NCBI GenBank assembly: GCA_903900335.1
Contig: CAIUMP010000062.1
Location: 1 to 64,000 of the forward strand
Direction of reading: 5' to 3'
Origin: an uncultured Ignavibacteriota bacterium
Lineage (GTDB): Bacteria > Bacteroidota > Ignavibacteria > Palsa-1295
Length of the DNA: 64,000 nucleotides
In this document: positions 9,283 to 18,913 of the stretch, in pieces
Numbering within the stretch: the first letter of the stretch is position 1
Layout: every line of letters starts with the position of its first letter
Notes under the pieces: model-generated
Databases searched by the model: none
Seen by the model: only the letters and a program-made list of their open reading frames with translations
What the model was told of the DNA's origin: nothing
Made by a program: the position numbers and the translations under genes

Positions 9283-9888
9283 TCACTGGGTCATCTTACC
9301 CGGCGTTCCATGATGCTCTACTGGCTTCTCGGCCGGCTTCGCAGCTTCCTTCTTCGCAGGCACGGGCTTCTTGATCTCTTCCGTGGCCTTGACGGCGTCC
9401 TTCATCGGGGCCGCAGAGGCAGTAACGGCCATTGCGCTAATCGTCTTACCGAGATTGGCATGGGCATCCTGGAAGCTCTTCCACTTTGACTCTAAGTCAG
9501 TGAAGTTTGTTCCAAGGCGCTCGTCGGCATTCTTGAATGCCTCGGCCTGGTCTGGCGTTGCATTCGAATAGGCCTTGACGCTGTCCTGAAGCGCTGCAAG
9601 CGCCTGACCGTCCGCCATATGCTTGTCAAGATCGGTCATGAGCGACTTGATCTTGGTTGTATCCGCGCCCTTTTGCGCGGAGGCCTCTGTCAGAGCCTTC
9701 ATCCACGTATCGTGATCGGTCATCATACCTGCCTTTGCGGCGGTAATTTGACCGGTAAGGGTTTCGGCCGAAGCCTTCTTGGCGGCATAGTCCGTTTCGA
9801 GTGCTGCGTCCTTCTTGCTGCAAGCGGCGAGGTTCAGACTAAGTGCAGCAACCGTGATGCCGAGTGATAGCTTACGAAATGAAATCAT
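9283..9888 (-). CDS. Lipoprotein of unknown function, helical
   Basis: 201 residues. A signal peptide with a lipobox (LNLAAC, lipidated Cys23) is followed by a charged, Ala/Lys-rich, mainly helical region (about 25-150) rich in LTEASAQK/DLDKHMAD-like heptads, then a Lys/Pro/Ala-rich low-complexity tail (KKPVPAKKEAAKPAEKPVEHH). The tail looks like a periplasm- or peptidoglycan-spanning linker. I recognise no named family. Monocistronic on the minus strand: a terminator sits just after its stop and the tRNA-Lys gene lies upstream. Confidence 0.8.
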   Translation of the reverse strand: MISFRKLSLGITVAALSLNLAACSKKDAALETDYAAKKASAETLTGQITAAKAGMMTDHDTWMKALTEASAQKGADTTKIKSLMTDLDKHMADGQALAALQDSVKAYSNATPDQAEAFKNADERLGTNFTDLESKWKSFQDAHANLGKTISAMAVTASAAPMKDAVKATEEIKKPVPAKKEAAKPAEKPVEHHGTPGKMTQ

Positions 9889-10078
9889 ATTGATCGTTGT
9901 GAATTAATGAGAAAACCTGTGGCTGTTCCGTGGATAAATAGCGGAGCAGAGCAGGCGCTAGATTATTGAAATATTTTGGCCTTTCAGGTGCAAACTGAAT
10001 ACTGCCGGGTAATGAATAAGAAGACTTAGAAGGTGGATCTCTCCGCCTCCGGTTTCATCATTCGTAAAATACCCAAAG

Positions 10079-10152
10079 TGACCCCGGGCGGACTCGAACC
10101 GACGACCCTCTCATTAAAAGTGAGATGCTCTAACCAACTGAGCTACGGGATC
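10079..10152 (-). tRNA. tRNA-Lys (anticodon UUU)
   Basis: Read on the minus strand, the 74 bases fold as a cloverleaf: acceptor stem GATCCCG / CGGGGTC (one T-G pair), D arm TAGCTCAGTTGGTTAGAGCA, anticodon stem TCTCA/TGAGA with loop CTTTTAA (anticodon TTT), T arm GTCGG-TTCGAGT-CCGCC. CCA is not encoded. Confidence 0.95.
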
Positions 10153-10342
10153 TCTCTAAACGAGACGGGAGGCAAACGTGGGAGCGCTGTGCTACGTTTC
10201 CTGTTTTCAAGACAATATGACCGTCCTTCGGCAGCTCTCCACTTCCTCGACATTGCGACAATAGTGGCAATTTCTCGCGAGAGAGGAGTGTTACCCTTTT
10301 CTCTATTTGTAATAAGAATCGGAATTATCGGAAAATAATCGA

Positions 10343-11692
10343 ATGATGCAGCGGGATTACGTACAGGATTTGAGCGCGAAAGTCGGTCAAGAGGTCACTC
10401 TGCGAGGTTGGCTCTACAATAAGCGTTCAAGCGGCAAGATACAGTTTGAGCTATTGCGTGATGGTACCGGCATTTGCCAGTGCGTGGTTGTCAAGAACGT
10501 TGTTGGTGCTGAGATGTTTGCGTCGTGCGACACGATATCACAGGAATCCGCTATAGCTGTTACTGGCATCGTCCAGGCCACGGAGAAGGCACCCGGTGGC
10601 TTCGAGCTGTCCGTTACCAAAGTAGATATCATGGGTGCTGGAGGAGATTATCCTATCACGCCAAAAGAGCATGGGGTGGAGTACCTCATGGAACATCGGC
10701 ATCTCTGGCTGCGCTCCCAACGGCCGTGGGCCACAATGCGGGTTCGCGACACGCTCATCGTCGCCATTCGTAACTTCTTCCACGAACGCGGCTTCATCTG
10801 CTTTGACTCACCGATCCTCACCCCGAACGCTGCCGAGGGGACGAGCACACTCTTCGAGACGAAGTATTTCGATGAGGGAATGGCCTATCTCTCACAGTCT
10901 GGTCAACTATATGGTGAGGCCGGTGCGATGGCATTCGGCAAAGTCTATGTCTTCGGCCCAACGTTCCGCGCGGAGCGTTCGAAGACAAAGCGACATCTCA
11001 ACGAATTTTGGATGGTTGAGCCCGAAGTCGCTTTCATGGATCTCGAGGGGGATATGGAGTTGGCACAGGAGTTCGTGCATTACGTCGTTGGTAAGGTTCT
11101 GGCAGAGCGGAGGAGCGAGCTTTCCATACTTGACGAGGGAAGTGGGCGATTGGTACAAAGATGCGAGCAAGTGCTCAAACCATTCGTGCGAATGCATTAC
11201 GATGAAGCGGCGAAGATCCTGGACAAATACTGGGATGAGAAGCTTGCTTCTGGCGAAGAGCTACCGCCCACGTTCAAGCGATTTGAATACGGTGATGATT
11301 TCGGAGCCTACGATGAGGTTGCACTTACATCCTTATATGATGCACCCGTAATCGTCCACCACTATCCGGCCGCGGTCAAAGCCTTCTATATGAAGCGCGA
11401 CCCGAATGAACCGGACAAGGCGCTCGCCATGGACGTTCTATTCCCAGGATTTGGCGAGATCATCGGGGGCTCCCAGCGCGAGGATAATTACGATGTGCTG
11501 GTTAGCCGTATCGAGGAACATGGGCTGCCGATGGCCGCTTTCGAGTGGTATCTCGATCTTCGTCGTTATGGCTCCGTGCCACACGCCGGGTTTGGCCTGG
11601 GACTTGAACGCTTAGTTATGTGGGTTTGCGATTTGGAGCATATCCGAGAAGCAATTCCGTTTCCAAGGACACTTACACGTATCTGGCCTTAA
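10343..11692 (+). CDS. asnS: Asparagine--tRNA ligase
   Basis: 449 residues, normal length for AsnRS. It charges tRNA-Asn with asparagine in the cytoplasm. An N-terminal OB-fold anticodon-binding domain (about 15-105, VTLRGWLYNKRSSGKIQFELLRD) precedes a class II catalytic core. Motif 2 lies around FGPTFRAERSKTKRHLNEFWMVEPE, and motif 3 is GFGLGLERLVMWV near residues 420-432 with the usual REAIPFPRT tail. Two ATGs are adjacent (10343 and 10346); either could be the start. tRNA-Lys lies just upstream on the other strand. Confidence 0.97.
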   Translation: MMQRDYVQDLSAKVGQEVTLRGWLYNKRSSGKIQFELLRDGTGICQCVVVKNVVGAEMFASCDTISQESAIAVTGIVQATEKAPGGFELSVTKVDIMGAGGDYPITPKEHGVEYLMEHRHLWLRSQRPWATMRVRDTLIVAIRNFFHERGFICFDSPILTPNAAEGTSTLFETKYFDEGMAYLSQSGQLYGEAGAMAFGKVYVFGPTFRAERSKTKRHLNEFWMVEPEVAFMDLEGDMELAQEFVHYVVGKVLAERRSELSILDEGSGRLVQRCEQVLKPFVRMHYDEAAKILDKYWDEKLASGEELPPTFKRFEYGDDFGAYDEVALTSLYDAPVIVHHYPAAVKAFYMKRDPNEPDKALAMDVLFPGFGEIIGGSQREDNYDVLVSRIEEHGLPMAAFEWYLDLRRYGSVPHAGFGLGLERLVMWVCDLEHIREAIPFPRTLTRIWP

Positions 11693-11717
11693 GCCCATGC
11701 TTGCAAAATTCCGCTAA

Positions 11718-12257
11718 ATGCTACATCGCAAAAATATTCCACTCGTCATCCTTCGATCGGTCCGCAGAATCGTCTTTGGATTCATTCTACTGCTGGCCCG
11801 AACTGCATCTTCCCAAACAACCGAAACTGTCGCCGAAGCCGGTACCAAAACTGAGTTCGCCTCAAACGTCTTCGGTGTTGGAGTTAATGCAAGCGTCTGC
11901 ACCGGCATGGGATTAAGTTTTCGCGAGCATTTCGGACAGAGTCCACTTGCCTATCAAATTTCGGGTGGAATATGGAAATCCAGCGGCACGACGATTGGTG
12001 ATATTGGTGGCGAGTTCCAATACGATCTTTCTGTGGCCTCAAGTAGACTGTACGCACTTGCGGGCGGGGGGTATTATCCGGTAAATTTCAATTCGTCGTC
12101 CACCGGAGGGGCAACCCGATTCGGGGGAGGAGTTGGATACGAAGGGCAACTGAGCAGAAGTGTAGGTGTTTATTGTAACCTGATGATAACATTCTTCGAG
12201 CCGAGCGGCGATATCTTACCACTGCCATCGGCAGGAATCCTTGTCTATTTCCGGTAA
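11718..12257 (+). CDS. Outer-membrane-type protein of unknown function (paralogue of next gene)
   Basis: 179 residues with an N-terminal signal peptide (RIVFGFILLLARTASSQ) and alternating hydrophobic/polar strands ending in an aromatic residue followed by Arg (VYFR), as in small beta-barrels. It shares with the next gene the block VFGVGVNASVCTGMGLSFREH, a YDL-type strand near the middle, a TRFGGGVGYE strand and the last strand, so the two are tandem paralogues. The ligand or role is not recognisable. It begins 25 bases after asnS. Confidence 0.7.
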   Translation: MLHRKNIPLVILRSVRRIVFGFILLLARTASSQTTETVAEAGTKTEFASNVFGVGVNASVCTGMGLSFREHFGQSPLAYQISGGIWKSSGTTIGDIGGEFQYDLSVASSRLYALAGGGYYPVNFNSSSTGGATRFGGGVGYEGQLSRSVGVYCNLMITFFEPSGDILPLPSAGILVYFR

Positions 12258-12274
12258 TTCTTTTCTTCAATCGT

Positions 12275-12862
12275 ATGAAGCCCAAACCGTTTTACTTTGC
12301 TACGACTTCCAGGGCACTTATCCTCGCATTCGTCTCAGTGATGGCGTGGACCGAGCTCTCCCAAGCGCAAACAGGGACCAGTGCTTCCGACACGGGGAAT
12401 CGCGCCAACATTTTGGAGTCAGTCTTTGGGCTTGGGGCTAATTTCAGTCCTCTTAGCGGTATGGGATTGTCCGTCCGGCAACATCTTGCCGCAAAGCTTT
12501 CTTGGATGGTCGACGGCTATTATGCGAAGACGACAGATGGCTCCAACTATTCATACGGATTGGAATTACAGTACGATCTGATCCTGAAGGATAGAGTTCG
12601 ATTCTATGTCCTCGGTGGAGCGAGTTACTATTATGGTAACCAGCGATTTACGGCCTACAATTCGGCGGACGGAAGTCAGTATGATGCTTTTTCTGGCAAT
12701 ACCTTTACCGGACCTACCCGGCTTGGGGGTGGGTTTGGGATCGAGACGAACCTCATCGGGGATGATTTCTGCATTCTAGCTGATCTGGTGTTCGTTTCTT
12801 ATCAACCGACTGGAGAGTTCATTCCATCTGCCTCCGGGGGGGTACATTACTACTTTAGGTAA
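12275..12862 (+). CDS. Outer-membrane-type protein of unknown function (paralogue of previous gene)
   Basis: 195 residues; signal peptide ending near SQAQ (about residue 32), then a predicted beta-barrel-like region with Gly/Tyr-rich strands (FYVLGGASYYYGNQRF, TRLGGGFGIETNL) and a C-terminal HYYFR. It aligns by eye with the previous protein (VFGLGANFSPLSGMGLSVRQH). The 17-base gap suggests co-transcription. nuoJ begins shortly after, so read-through into the complex I genes is possible. Family not recognised. Confidence 0.7.
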   Translation: MKPKPFYFATTSRALILAFVSVMAWTELSQAQTGTSASDTGNRANILESVFGLGANFSPLSGMGLSVRQHLAAKLSWMVDGYYAKTTDGSNYSYGLELQYDLILKDRVRFYVLGGASYYYGNQRFTAYNSADGSQYDAFSGNTFTGPTRLGGGFGIETNLIGDDFCILADLVFVSYQPTGEFIPSASGGVHYYFR

Positions 12863-12876
12863 AAGAAGTCAACGAT

Positions 12877-13446
12877 TTGGAATTCGTTGTGAAATTTTCC
12901 GAACGACTTCCTACCTACTTCGCGTTTTACCGCGCGATGCAAAACGGTGAAATTGCTTTCTATCTCCTGAGCGCCGGGGCGATCACATTCGCTCTACTGA
13001 CGATCACGCGGAAATCCGCTGTTGTTAGCGCGCTGATGTTAGTCCTTACCTTCTGTTTTCTGGCGGCGCTTTACCTGACGCTCAGCGCACAGTTCCTAGC
13101 TGTGGTGCAAGTCGCGGTCTACGCGGGGGCGATCATGGTGCTTGTGCTATTCGTGATCATGCTGCTTAATTTGGAGAGTGAGGATATTCACGTCTCGAAA
13201 AATTGGAAAGCGGTCGTTGGATTACTTGCCGCGATGGGCGTGCTTGCGCAGGTGTTAGCAATGATCTTCATGTCACAGGACAAATTTCCGAAAACGATCA
13301 GCCCTAACGCTGCAATTCTTGGGACAACGGAGTCCGTAGGACGCACGCTCTACACCGCTTACTCCTTCCCGTTTGAAATGGCTTCCCTAATACTCATTTC
13401 GGCCGCAGTGGGCGCGGTCGTTCTCGCGAAAAAACGACTCACTTAA
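12877..13446 (+). CDS. nuoJ: NADH-quinone oxidoreductase subunit J
   Basis: Membrane subunit of respiratory complex I. Five hydrophobic helices, with the conserved family segment [29 protein letters not shown] (around residues 70-98, shown here as one family block) in the third helix. The frame opens with a TTG at 12877 (189 residues); an in-frame ATG at 12937 ([14 protein letters not shown]) gives a start closer to other NuoJ proteins and may be the real one. First of five consecutive nuo genes (J, K, L, M, N); subunits A-I are not in the window. Confidence 0.92.
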   Translation: MEFVVKFSERLPTYFAFYRAMQNGEIAFYLLSAGAITFALLTITRKSAVVSALMLVLTFCFLAALYLTLSAQFLAVVQVAVYAGAIMVLVLFVIMLLNLESEDIHVSKNWKAVVGLLAAMGVLAQVLAMIFMSQDKFPKTISPNAAILGTTESVGRTLYTAYSFPFEMASLILISAAVGAVVLAKKRLT

Positions 13447-13460
13447 TCCTCCGAGGCTTG

Positions 13461-13763
13461 ATGGTTCCGTTATCGCATTACCTCACTGTATCCGCCGTCC
13501 TCTTCATGATTGGCACGGCTGGCGTCCTCTTCCGCCGAAACGCAATAATTATTTTCATGTGCGTAGAGCTCATGCTCAACGCGGTGAACCTGACGCTAAT
13601 CGCGTTCTCACAATTTTTGGGAGACCAGACGGGGCAGATCCTCGTCTTCTTCGTGATGACTGTCGCGGCAGCGGAAGCGGCGGTTGGGCTCGCCATCGTG
13701 ATTTCGCTCTTCCGCAATAAGCAGACCGTCGATGTTTCCAAGGTCAACATTCTAAAGTGGTAA
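13461..13763 (+). CDS. nuoK: NADH-quinone oxidoreductase subunit K
   Basis: 100 residues, three transmembrane helices. Family features are [17 protein letters not shown] in helix 2, with the conserved buried Glu, and the second Glu in helix 3 ([14 protein letters not shown]). These two acids are part of the proton path of complex I. An in-frame TTG lies one codon upstream of the ATG at 13461. The stop is four bases before the GTG of nuoL. Confidence 0.95.
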   Translation: MVPLSHYLTVSAVLFMIGTAGVLFRRNAIIIFMCVELMLNAVNLTLIAFSQFLGDQTGQILVFFVMTVAAAEAAVGLAIVISLFRNKQTVDVSKVNILKW

Positions 13764-13767
13764 CGCA

Positions 13768-15726
13768 GTGACCGATCTCATACCTATTATCGTCCTTGCG
13801 CCGCTTGCGGCCTTTATTATCAATGCGTTTTTCGGCTCCCGGTTCAAAAACCAGGCGATAGCCGGTTGGCTGGCGACCCTCGCCGTCGTCGTAAGCTTCG
13901 TCATCACCGCCGGACTCTTCTTCGAGATGATGGGCCGGCCGGCCGAGGAGCGTGCGATCCATTACACGATGCTCGACTGGATTCACGTTGGGCGCATTCA
14001 AGTAAACATCGCGTTCCTCATCGACCAGCTTTCGATCGTCTTCATGCTTGTCATTACGGGCATCGGCTCGCTGATCCATCTTTACAGTATCAGCTACATG
14101 AAGGGCGACCGCAGCTTCTGGCGCTTCTTCGTTTATCTGAATCTCTTTATCGTCATGATGCTCCAGCTCGTCATGGCCGATAATTACCTCTGGACGTTCG
14201 TCGGCTGGGAGGGTGTGGGACTTTGCAGCTATCTGCTCATCGGATTCTGGTACGAGGATAAGAAGAATACGGACGCGGCCAAGAAAGCATTTATCGTAAA
14301 TCGTATTGGCGATTTCGGCTTCCTGGTTGCGATGGGCGCCATGCTCTACCAGTTTGGCTCGCTGAATTACCTCGATGTGCTCGGTTCGGGCAGCAACATC
14401 GTTGATGGTACACACCACGTCGGTATGGTCGGTGGACTTGCCGCAGGCTCCTCCATTATAACGATCATCGCGCTCATGCTCTTTCTCGGTTGCACAGGAA
14501 AGAGCGCGCAGATTCCCCTTTATGTTTGGCTCCCTGATGCTATGGCTGGCCCAACACCAGTTTCCGCGCTCATCCACGCTGCAACGATGGTCACGAGCGG
14601 AATCTTCCTCGTGGCTCGCTCAAACATCTTGTTCGCGATGTCGCCAGTGGCGCTAAGTGTCGTGGCAGCGGTTGGTGCGATGACTGCCATCTTCGCCGCG
14701 ATGATCGGTATTTTCCAGAACGATATTAAGAAGGTGCTCGCGTACTCCACTGTCTCTCAGCTTGGGTACATGTTTCTCGCGCTTGGCGTCGGAGCCTTTA
14801 CGGCTGGCGTCTTCCACGTTGTCACGCACGCATTCTTCAAAGCATGTCTCTTCCTCGGTTCCGGCGCGGTCATCCACGCTATGCACCACGAGCAGGATAT
14901 GCAGAAGATGGGCGGACTGAAAAAATATCTCCCGATCACCTTCTGGACCTTCTTCCTCGCGACGCTTGCCATCGCCGGTATCCCACCGTTCGCCGGATTC
15001 TTCTCGAAGGACGAAATTCTCTGGCAGGCATTCAGTCGTGGCTCCGTGATTCTCTGGTTGATCGGAGCCATCGCCGCGCTGATGACGGCATTCTATATGT
15101 TCCGCGCTGTTTTCCTGACGTTCTACGGTAAGCCTCGCTTCGATGCCGAGCATCATCCGCCGCACGAAGTCGATTGGAAGATGTGGTTGCCGCTCGTCGT
15201 CCTTGCCGGACTTGCCGTTGTTGGTGGCTTCCTCGGAATGCCAAAAGTCTTCGGAGCTGGCAATGCGTTCGAGACATGGCTTGATCCGGTTCTCGCGAAA
15301 GGAGAGCAGCTTTCTCTCGTCGCTGGTGCTTCTGAAGGCGCGGGATTAGAGATCGCGCTGATGGTCGTCTCGGTTGTAATTGCACTCTGTGGCATTCTGC
15401 TCGCGATGCGATTCTACAAGACCCGCAACACGCTCGCCCGCGATGAAGCCTCTCTCGGTGCTGGTTACCAACTGATGCACAACAAGTTTTACGTTGACGA
15501 GATTTACGACAAGGCGATCATCCAGCCGATCTTCAAAACGAGCGAGAGCTTCCTTTGGAAGATCGTCGATGTGAAGGTGATTGACGGCATCATCAACGGC
15601 CTCGCGCACATCGCGGAGATCGGCTCCGGCAGCATCCGCCGCATCCAGACCGGCATTGTGCAGAATTATGCCGTGATGATCGTGGTCGGGCTGTTCGTTT
15701 TGGTGGGATATTTAGTGATGTTTTAA
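13768..15726 (+). CDS. nuoL: NADH-quinone oxidoreductase subunit L
   Basis: 652 residues, the antiporter-like subunit at the distal end of the complex I membrane arm, with about 16 helices and a long lateral C-terminal helix region. Typical sequences seen are ITGIGSLIHLYSISYM, FVGWEGVGLCSYLLIGFWY (Glu on TM5), IPLYVWLPDAMAGPTPVSALIHAATMV and FFKACLFLGSGAVIHAMHHEQDM (Lys of the discontinuous helix). GTG start at 13768, directly after nuoK. Full-length. Confidence 0.97.
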   Translation: MTDLIPIIVLAPLAAFIINAFFGSRFKNQAIAGWLATLAVVVSFVITAGLFFEMMGRPAEERAIHYTMLDWIHVGRIQVNIAFLIDQLSIVFMLVITGIGSLIHLYSISYMKGDRSFWRFFVYLNLFIVMMLQLVMADNYLWTFVGWEGVGLCSYLLIGFWYEDKKNTDAAKKAFIVNRIGDFGFLVAMGAMLYQFGSLNYLDVLGSGSNIVDGTHHVGMVGGLAAGSSIITIIALMLFLGCTGKSAQIPLYVWLPDAMAGPTPVSALIHAATMVTSGIFLVARSNILFAMSPVALSVVAAVGAMTAIFAAMIGIFQNDIKKVLAYSTVSQLGYMFLALGVGAFTAGVFHVVTHAFFKACLFLGSGAVIHAMHHEQDMQKMGGLKKYLPITFWTFFLATLAIAGIPPFAGFFSKDEILWQAFSRGSVILWLIGAIAALMTAFYMFRAVFLTFYGKPRFDAEHHPPHEVDWKMWLPLVVLAGLAVVGGFLGMPKVFGAGNAFETWLDPVLAKGEQLSLVAGASEGAGLEIALMVVSVVIALCGILLAMRFYKTRNTLARDEASLGAGYQLMHNKFYVDEIYDKAIIQPIFKTSESFLWKIVDVKVIDGIINGLAHIAEIGSGSIRRIQTGIVQNYAVMIVVGLFVLVGYLVMF

Positions 15727-15733
15727 GAACACG

Positions 15734-15767
15734 TTCATAATTCATCATTCATAATTCATAATTTCCC
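15734..15767. repeat. Short tandem repeat tract before nuoM
   Basis: The 44-base gap between nuoL and nuoM is filled by imperfect copies of the heptamer-like unit ATTCATA (TTCATAATTCATCATTCA and on to ATTTCCC), ending three bases before the nuoM ATG. A closely similar tract sits before the gene at 18945. Confidence 0.75.
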
Positions 15768-15770
15768 GGC

Positions 15771-17363
15771 ATGGGCATTCTATCCATCCTAATTTTCTTC
15801 CCGCTCGTGGGCGCTCTCGGCGCCTTGATCGTACGCAAGGACGAAGCCGCGAAGTGGGTTGCGCTTCTTACGTCGATCGTCACGTTCGTGATCTCGCTCG
15901 TCGCGTACCTCCAGTTCAACCAGGGCTTGCCGGGCTATCAGTTGACGGAGCAGATGCCGTGGGTCGTCTCGCAGGGGCTGACGTTCACGTACTTCGTCGG
16001 CGTCGATGGGATGTCGATGATGCTCGTGCTGCTGACGACCTTCCTGATGATCATCACGATCATCGGCACATGGAATTCGCTCTCGAAGGCCGTCCCGGCA
16101 TTCATGGCGCTGCTCATGGTGCTAGAGACCGGCATGATCGGCGTGTTCTGCTCGCTCGATCTCTTCCTGTTCTATGTGCTATGGGAAGTGATTCTCATTC
16201 CGATGTACTTCATCATTGGAGTTTGGGGCGGCAAGCGACGCATATACGCGGCAGTCAAGTTCTTTATCTATACGATGGCCGGATCGCTGCTAATGCTCGT
16301 TGCGATCATCTGGCTTGGCATTGAAGCGGGGCGCGTCACAGGTCACTTCACGACCGATCTCACAAAGCTCTACGCCGTCGCGCATCAGCTCCCGCTCGAT
16401 GTTCAAGAGTATCTCTTCCTCGCTTTCGCACTTAGCTTCGCGATCAAAGTACCGATCTTCCCGCTGCATACTTGGCTGCCGGATGCTCACGTTGAGGCAC
16501 CTACTGCTGGTTCAGTCATCCTTGCTGGTGTGCTTTTGAAGATGGGCACGTATGGCCTCATCCGTTTCTGCCTCGGACTCTTTCCGCAGGCGGCCTTCGA
16601 ATACTCGACACTGTTCTCGGTGCTCGGAGTAATCGGCATCATATACGGGGCACTCGTTTCGATGGTGCAGACAGATATTAAGAAGCTCATCGCCTATTCA
16701 TCTGTCGCTCACATGGGCTTCATCGTGCTCGGCATCTTTTCGATGACGCGCGAAGGTTTGCAGGGTGCGGTCATCCAGATGATCGGTCACGGACTTTCGA
16801 CGGGCATGCTCTTCATGATGTTCGGCATGATGTACGACCGCCGCCACACGCGGGAGATCAAGGAGTACGGCGGACTCGCTAAGTCTGTGCCTCTCTTCGC
16901 GACATTTTTCGGCATTGCAGTCTTTTCCAGCGTCGGCCTTCCGGGTCTGAATGGCTTCATCGGTGAGTATCTGACGATGATGGGCGCGTATTATTCGCCC
17001 GTACTGAATACGTGGTCGTATGCGATCTGGAGTGCAAGCGGAGTCATTCTCGCGGCAGTCTACCTTCTGTGGATGTATCAGCGCTTCGTCTTCGGACGCG
17101 CGGCGGGTGCGCCAGCGCCATCGGGCCACGGACACGACGATCATTCGGCGCATGAGGATCACGGCGACCACGGTCACAAGCTGCTAGATCTCTCTTGGAG
17201 AGAAATTGTGGCAGTCGTTCCGCTTGTCGGCTTCATGATCTGGATCGGCATTCAGCCGATGCACTTCCTGAAAGTGAGTGAGAAGACGATGTATCAGATG
17301 TCGGATGATCTATTGAAGATGAAGACGGGATCAGTGACGCCGGTTCAGCAGGCAGCAAAGTAA
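15771..17363 (+). CDS. nuoM: NADH-quinone oxidoreductase subunit M, with His-rich loop
   Basis: 530 residues, antiporter-like proton-pumping subunit with about 14 helices. Family segments include LWEVILIPMYFIIGVWGG, KVPIFPLHTWLPDAHVEAPTAGSVILAG and DIKKLIAYSSVAHMGFIVLG, with the expected Glu and Lys residues. Odd feature: near the C-terminus (about residues 450-469) an extramembrane loop is very rich in His, Asp and Gly (seven His in about 18 residues), between two hydrophobic helices. Start ATG at 15771, right after the repeat tract; nuoN follows after nine bases. Confidence 0.96.
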   Translation: MGILSILIFFPLVGALGALIVRKDEAAKWVALLTSIVTFVISLVAYLQFNQGLPGYQLTEQMPWVVSQGLTFTYFVGVDGMSMMLVLLTTFLMIITIIGTWNSLSKAVPAFMALLMVLETGMIGVFCSLDLFLFYVLWEVILIPMYFIIGVWGGKRRIYAAVKFFIYTMAGSLLMLVAIIWLGIEAGRVTGHFTTDLTKLYAVAHQLPLDVQEYLFLAFALSFAIKVPIFPLHTWLPDAHVEAPTAGSVILAGVLLKMGTYGLIRFCLGLFPQAAFEYSTLFSVLGVIGIIYGALVSMVQTDIKKLIAYSSVAHMGFIVLGIFSMTREGLQGAVIQMIGHGLSTGMLFMMFGMMYDRRHTREIKEYGGLAKSVPLFATFFGIAVFSSVGLPGLNGFIGEYLTMMGAYYSPVLNTWSYAIWSASGVILAAVYLLWMYQRFVFGRAAGAPAPSGHGHDDHSAHEDHGDHGHKLLDLSWREIVAVVPLVGFMIWIGIQPMHFLKVSEKTMYQMSDDLLKMKTGSVTPVQQAAK

Positions 17364-17372
17364 TTTGAGACG

Positions 17373-18884
17373 ATGATATCAGGATTTCAAATCAGCGCGC
17401 GAGATATTTATGGTGTGATGCCGCTCCTCATCCTTGCGGGGACAGGGCTGGTCGTGCTCATGTGGGATGCCTTCGAGAAGGTCCCTACGCGGATTCCTTT
17501 GCTCCTGACCGTTCTCGGCGCGCTTGCCGCCGGAGCGACGGGCATCATCAATATCGAAAATACGGGACGTGTCTTCAATGGCATGATCCTGAATAACGGC
17601 TACTCGAATTTCTATTCGGCGCTGTTCTCGGTCGCGGTTGTGATTGCGGTATTGCTCGCGGAGCGATACTTGAAGGATGAAGAAGTGTTGATTGGCGAAT
17701 ACAGCGCGCTCACGCTCTTCGCCGCCTGTGGCATGATCATGCTTGCTTCCGGTAACGACCTCATCGTGACCTTCCTCGGCTTGGAGACGATGTCCATCGC
17801 GTTCTACGTTCTCGCGGGACTCTTCCGCCGCCGACAGGAATCGAACGAAGCGGCGCTCAAGTATTTTCTCCTCGGCGCTTTTTCGACAGGCTTTTTCCTC
17901 TACGGAATCGCGCTCCTTTACGGATCATTCGGCACGACGAATCTTGACGGTATCACCGCGGCTCTCTCAATTCCCGCCAAATCAGCGAGCGTCTTAGCCA
18001 GCCCGATGTTTTGGATGGGTATGGGTATGCTCATCGTCGGATTTGCATTCAAGGTGGCGGCATTCCCATTCCATCAGTGGGCGCCGGACGTGTATGAAGG
18101 TGCTCCGACGGTTGTTACAGGCTTCATGTCCACGGCAGGTAAGGCAGGGGCGTTTGGGGCGCTGGTGCTCATCGTGAATATTGCAATGGCACCGATGACA
18201 GGCAACCCTGCTGCCTTGAATAAGATGCAGACTCTCATTGGTGTTCTCGCGCTGGCCTCGATGTTCTACGGTAATATCACCGCTCTTTCGCAGATGAACA
18301 TCAAGCGTATGCTTGCGTATTCGAGCATCGCTCACGCGGGCTACATGTTGCTTGGTGTTGCGGCTATGTCTCAGGCAGGCGCAACTTCGGTGACGCTTTA
18401 TTTGACAGTTTATACTTTCATGCAGATGGGCGCGTTCGGTGTGGTCGGGTTGCTTGAGAAGCAGGGCGGAGTCGGGCTTAACCTGAGCGATTACGCGGGG
18501 CTTGGTCGTCGCAAACCAGTTCTCGCCTTCGTGATGTCGATCATGATGCTTTCGCTAACGGGCATTCCGCCATTCGGTGGATTCTTCGCAAAGTATTATC
18601 TCTTCACTGCGGCGATTCAGAGTGGTCTCACAGGTTACGCGATTCTCGGCATGATCGCGACGCTTATCTCCGTCTATTTCTACCTTCGCGTAATGGTCGT
18701 CATGTACTTCCGCGATGCGGAAGAACCGGCACTGCAAGTTAGCGGCGGCGGAGGGATTGCTCTATCCACGACCGGGAACATTAGCGCATGGGCTGCGCTC
18801 GCCATCGCAACAATCGGCATCTCCGTTCTCGGCTTGCTGCCGATGATCCTCACGAACCTCGCGAAGACGTTCTATCTGCATTAG
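17373..18884 (+). CDS. nuoN: NADH-quinone oxidoreductase subunit N
   Basis: 503 residues, the third antiporter-like subunit of complex I. Recognised by LGLETMSIAFYVLAGLFRRRQESNEA, AFPFHQWAPDVYEGAPTVVTGFMSTAGKAG and INIKRMLAYSSIAHAGY-like segments. Full-length with about 14 helices. It is the last nuo gene here; the following gap of 60 bases contains a repeat tract, and the nnr gene beyond belongs to a different process. Confidence 0.96.
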   Translation: MISGFQISARDIYGVMPLLILAGTGLVVLMWDAFEKVPTRIPLLLTVLGALAAGATGIINIENTGRVFNGMILNNGYSNFYSALFSVAVVIAVLLAERYLKDEEVLIGEYSALTLFAACGMIMLASGNDLIVTFLGLETMSIAFYVLAGLFRRRQESNEAALKYFLLGAFSTGFFLYGIALLYGSFGTTNLDGITAALSIPAKSASVLASPMFWMGMGMLIVGFAFKVAAFPFHQWAPDVYEGAPTVVTGFMSTAGKAGAFGALVLIVNIAMAPMTGNPAALNKMQTLIGVLALASMFYGNITALSQMNIKRMLAYSSIAHAGYMLLGVAAMSQAGATSVTLYLTVYTFMQMGAFGVVGLLEKQGGVGLNLSDYAGLGRRKPVLAFVMSIMMLSLTGIPPFGGFFAKYYLFTAAIQSGLTGYAILGMIATLISVYFYLRVMVVMYFRDAEEPALQVSGGGGIALSTTGNISAWAALAIATIGISVLGLLPMILTNLAKTFYLH

Positions 18885-18913
18885 GATCCTGAGGCGGAAA
18901 TGATGACCTTCGC

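Noticed and set aside
13744-14577. 277-codon minus-strand frame opposite nuoL
   Set aside because: It lies wholly opposite a full-length, clearly recognised nuoL and its translation is rich in charged residues with no recognisable domain; a shadow of high-GC codon positions.
15734-15767. CRISPR-like repeats
   Set aside because: The units are about seven bases, without spacers, and only two short tracts exist; no cas genes in the window.
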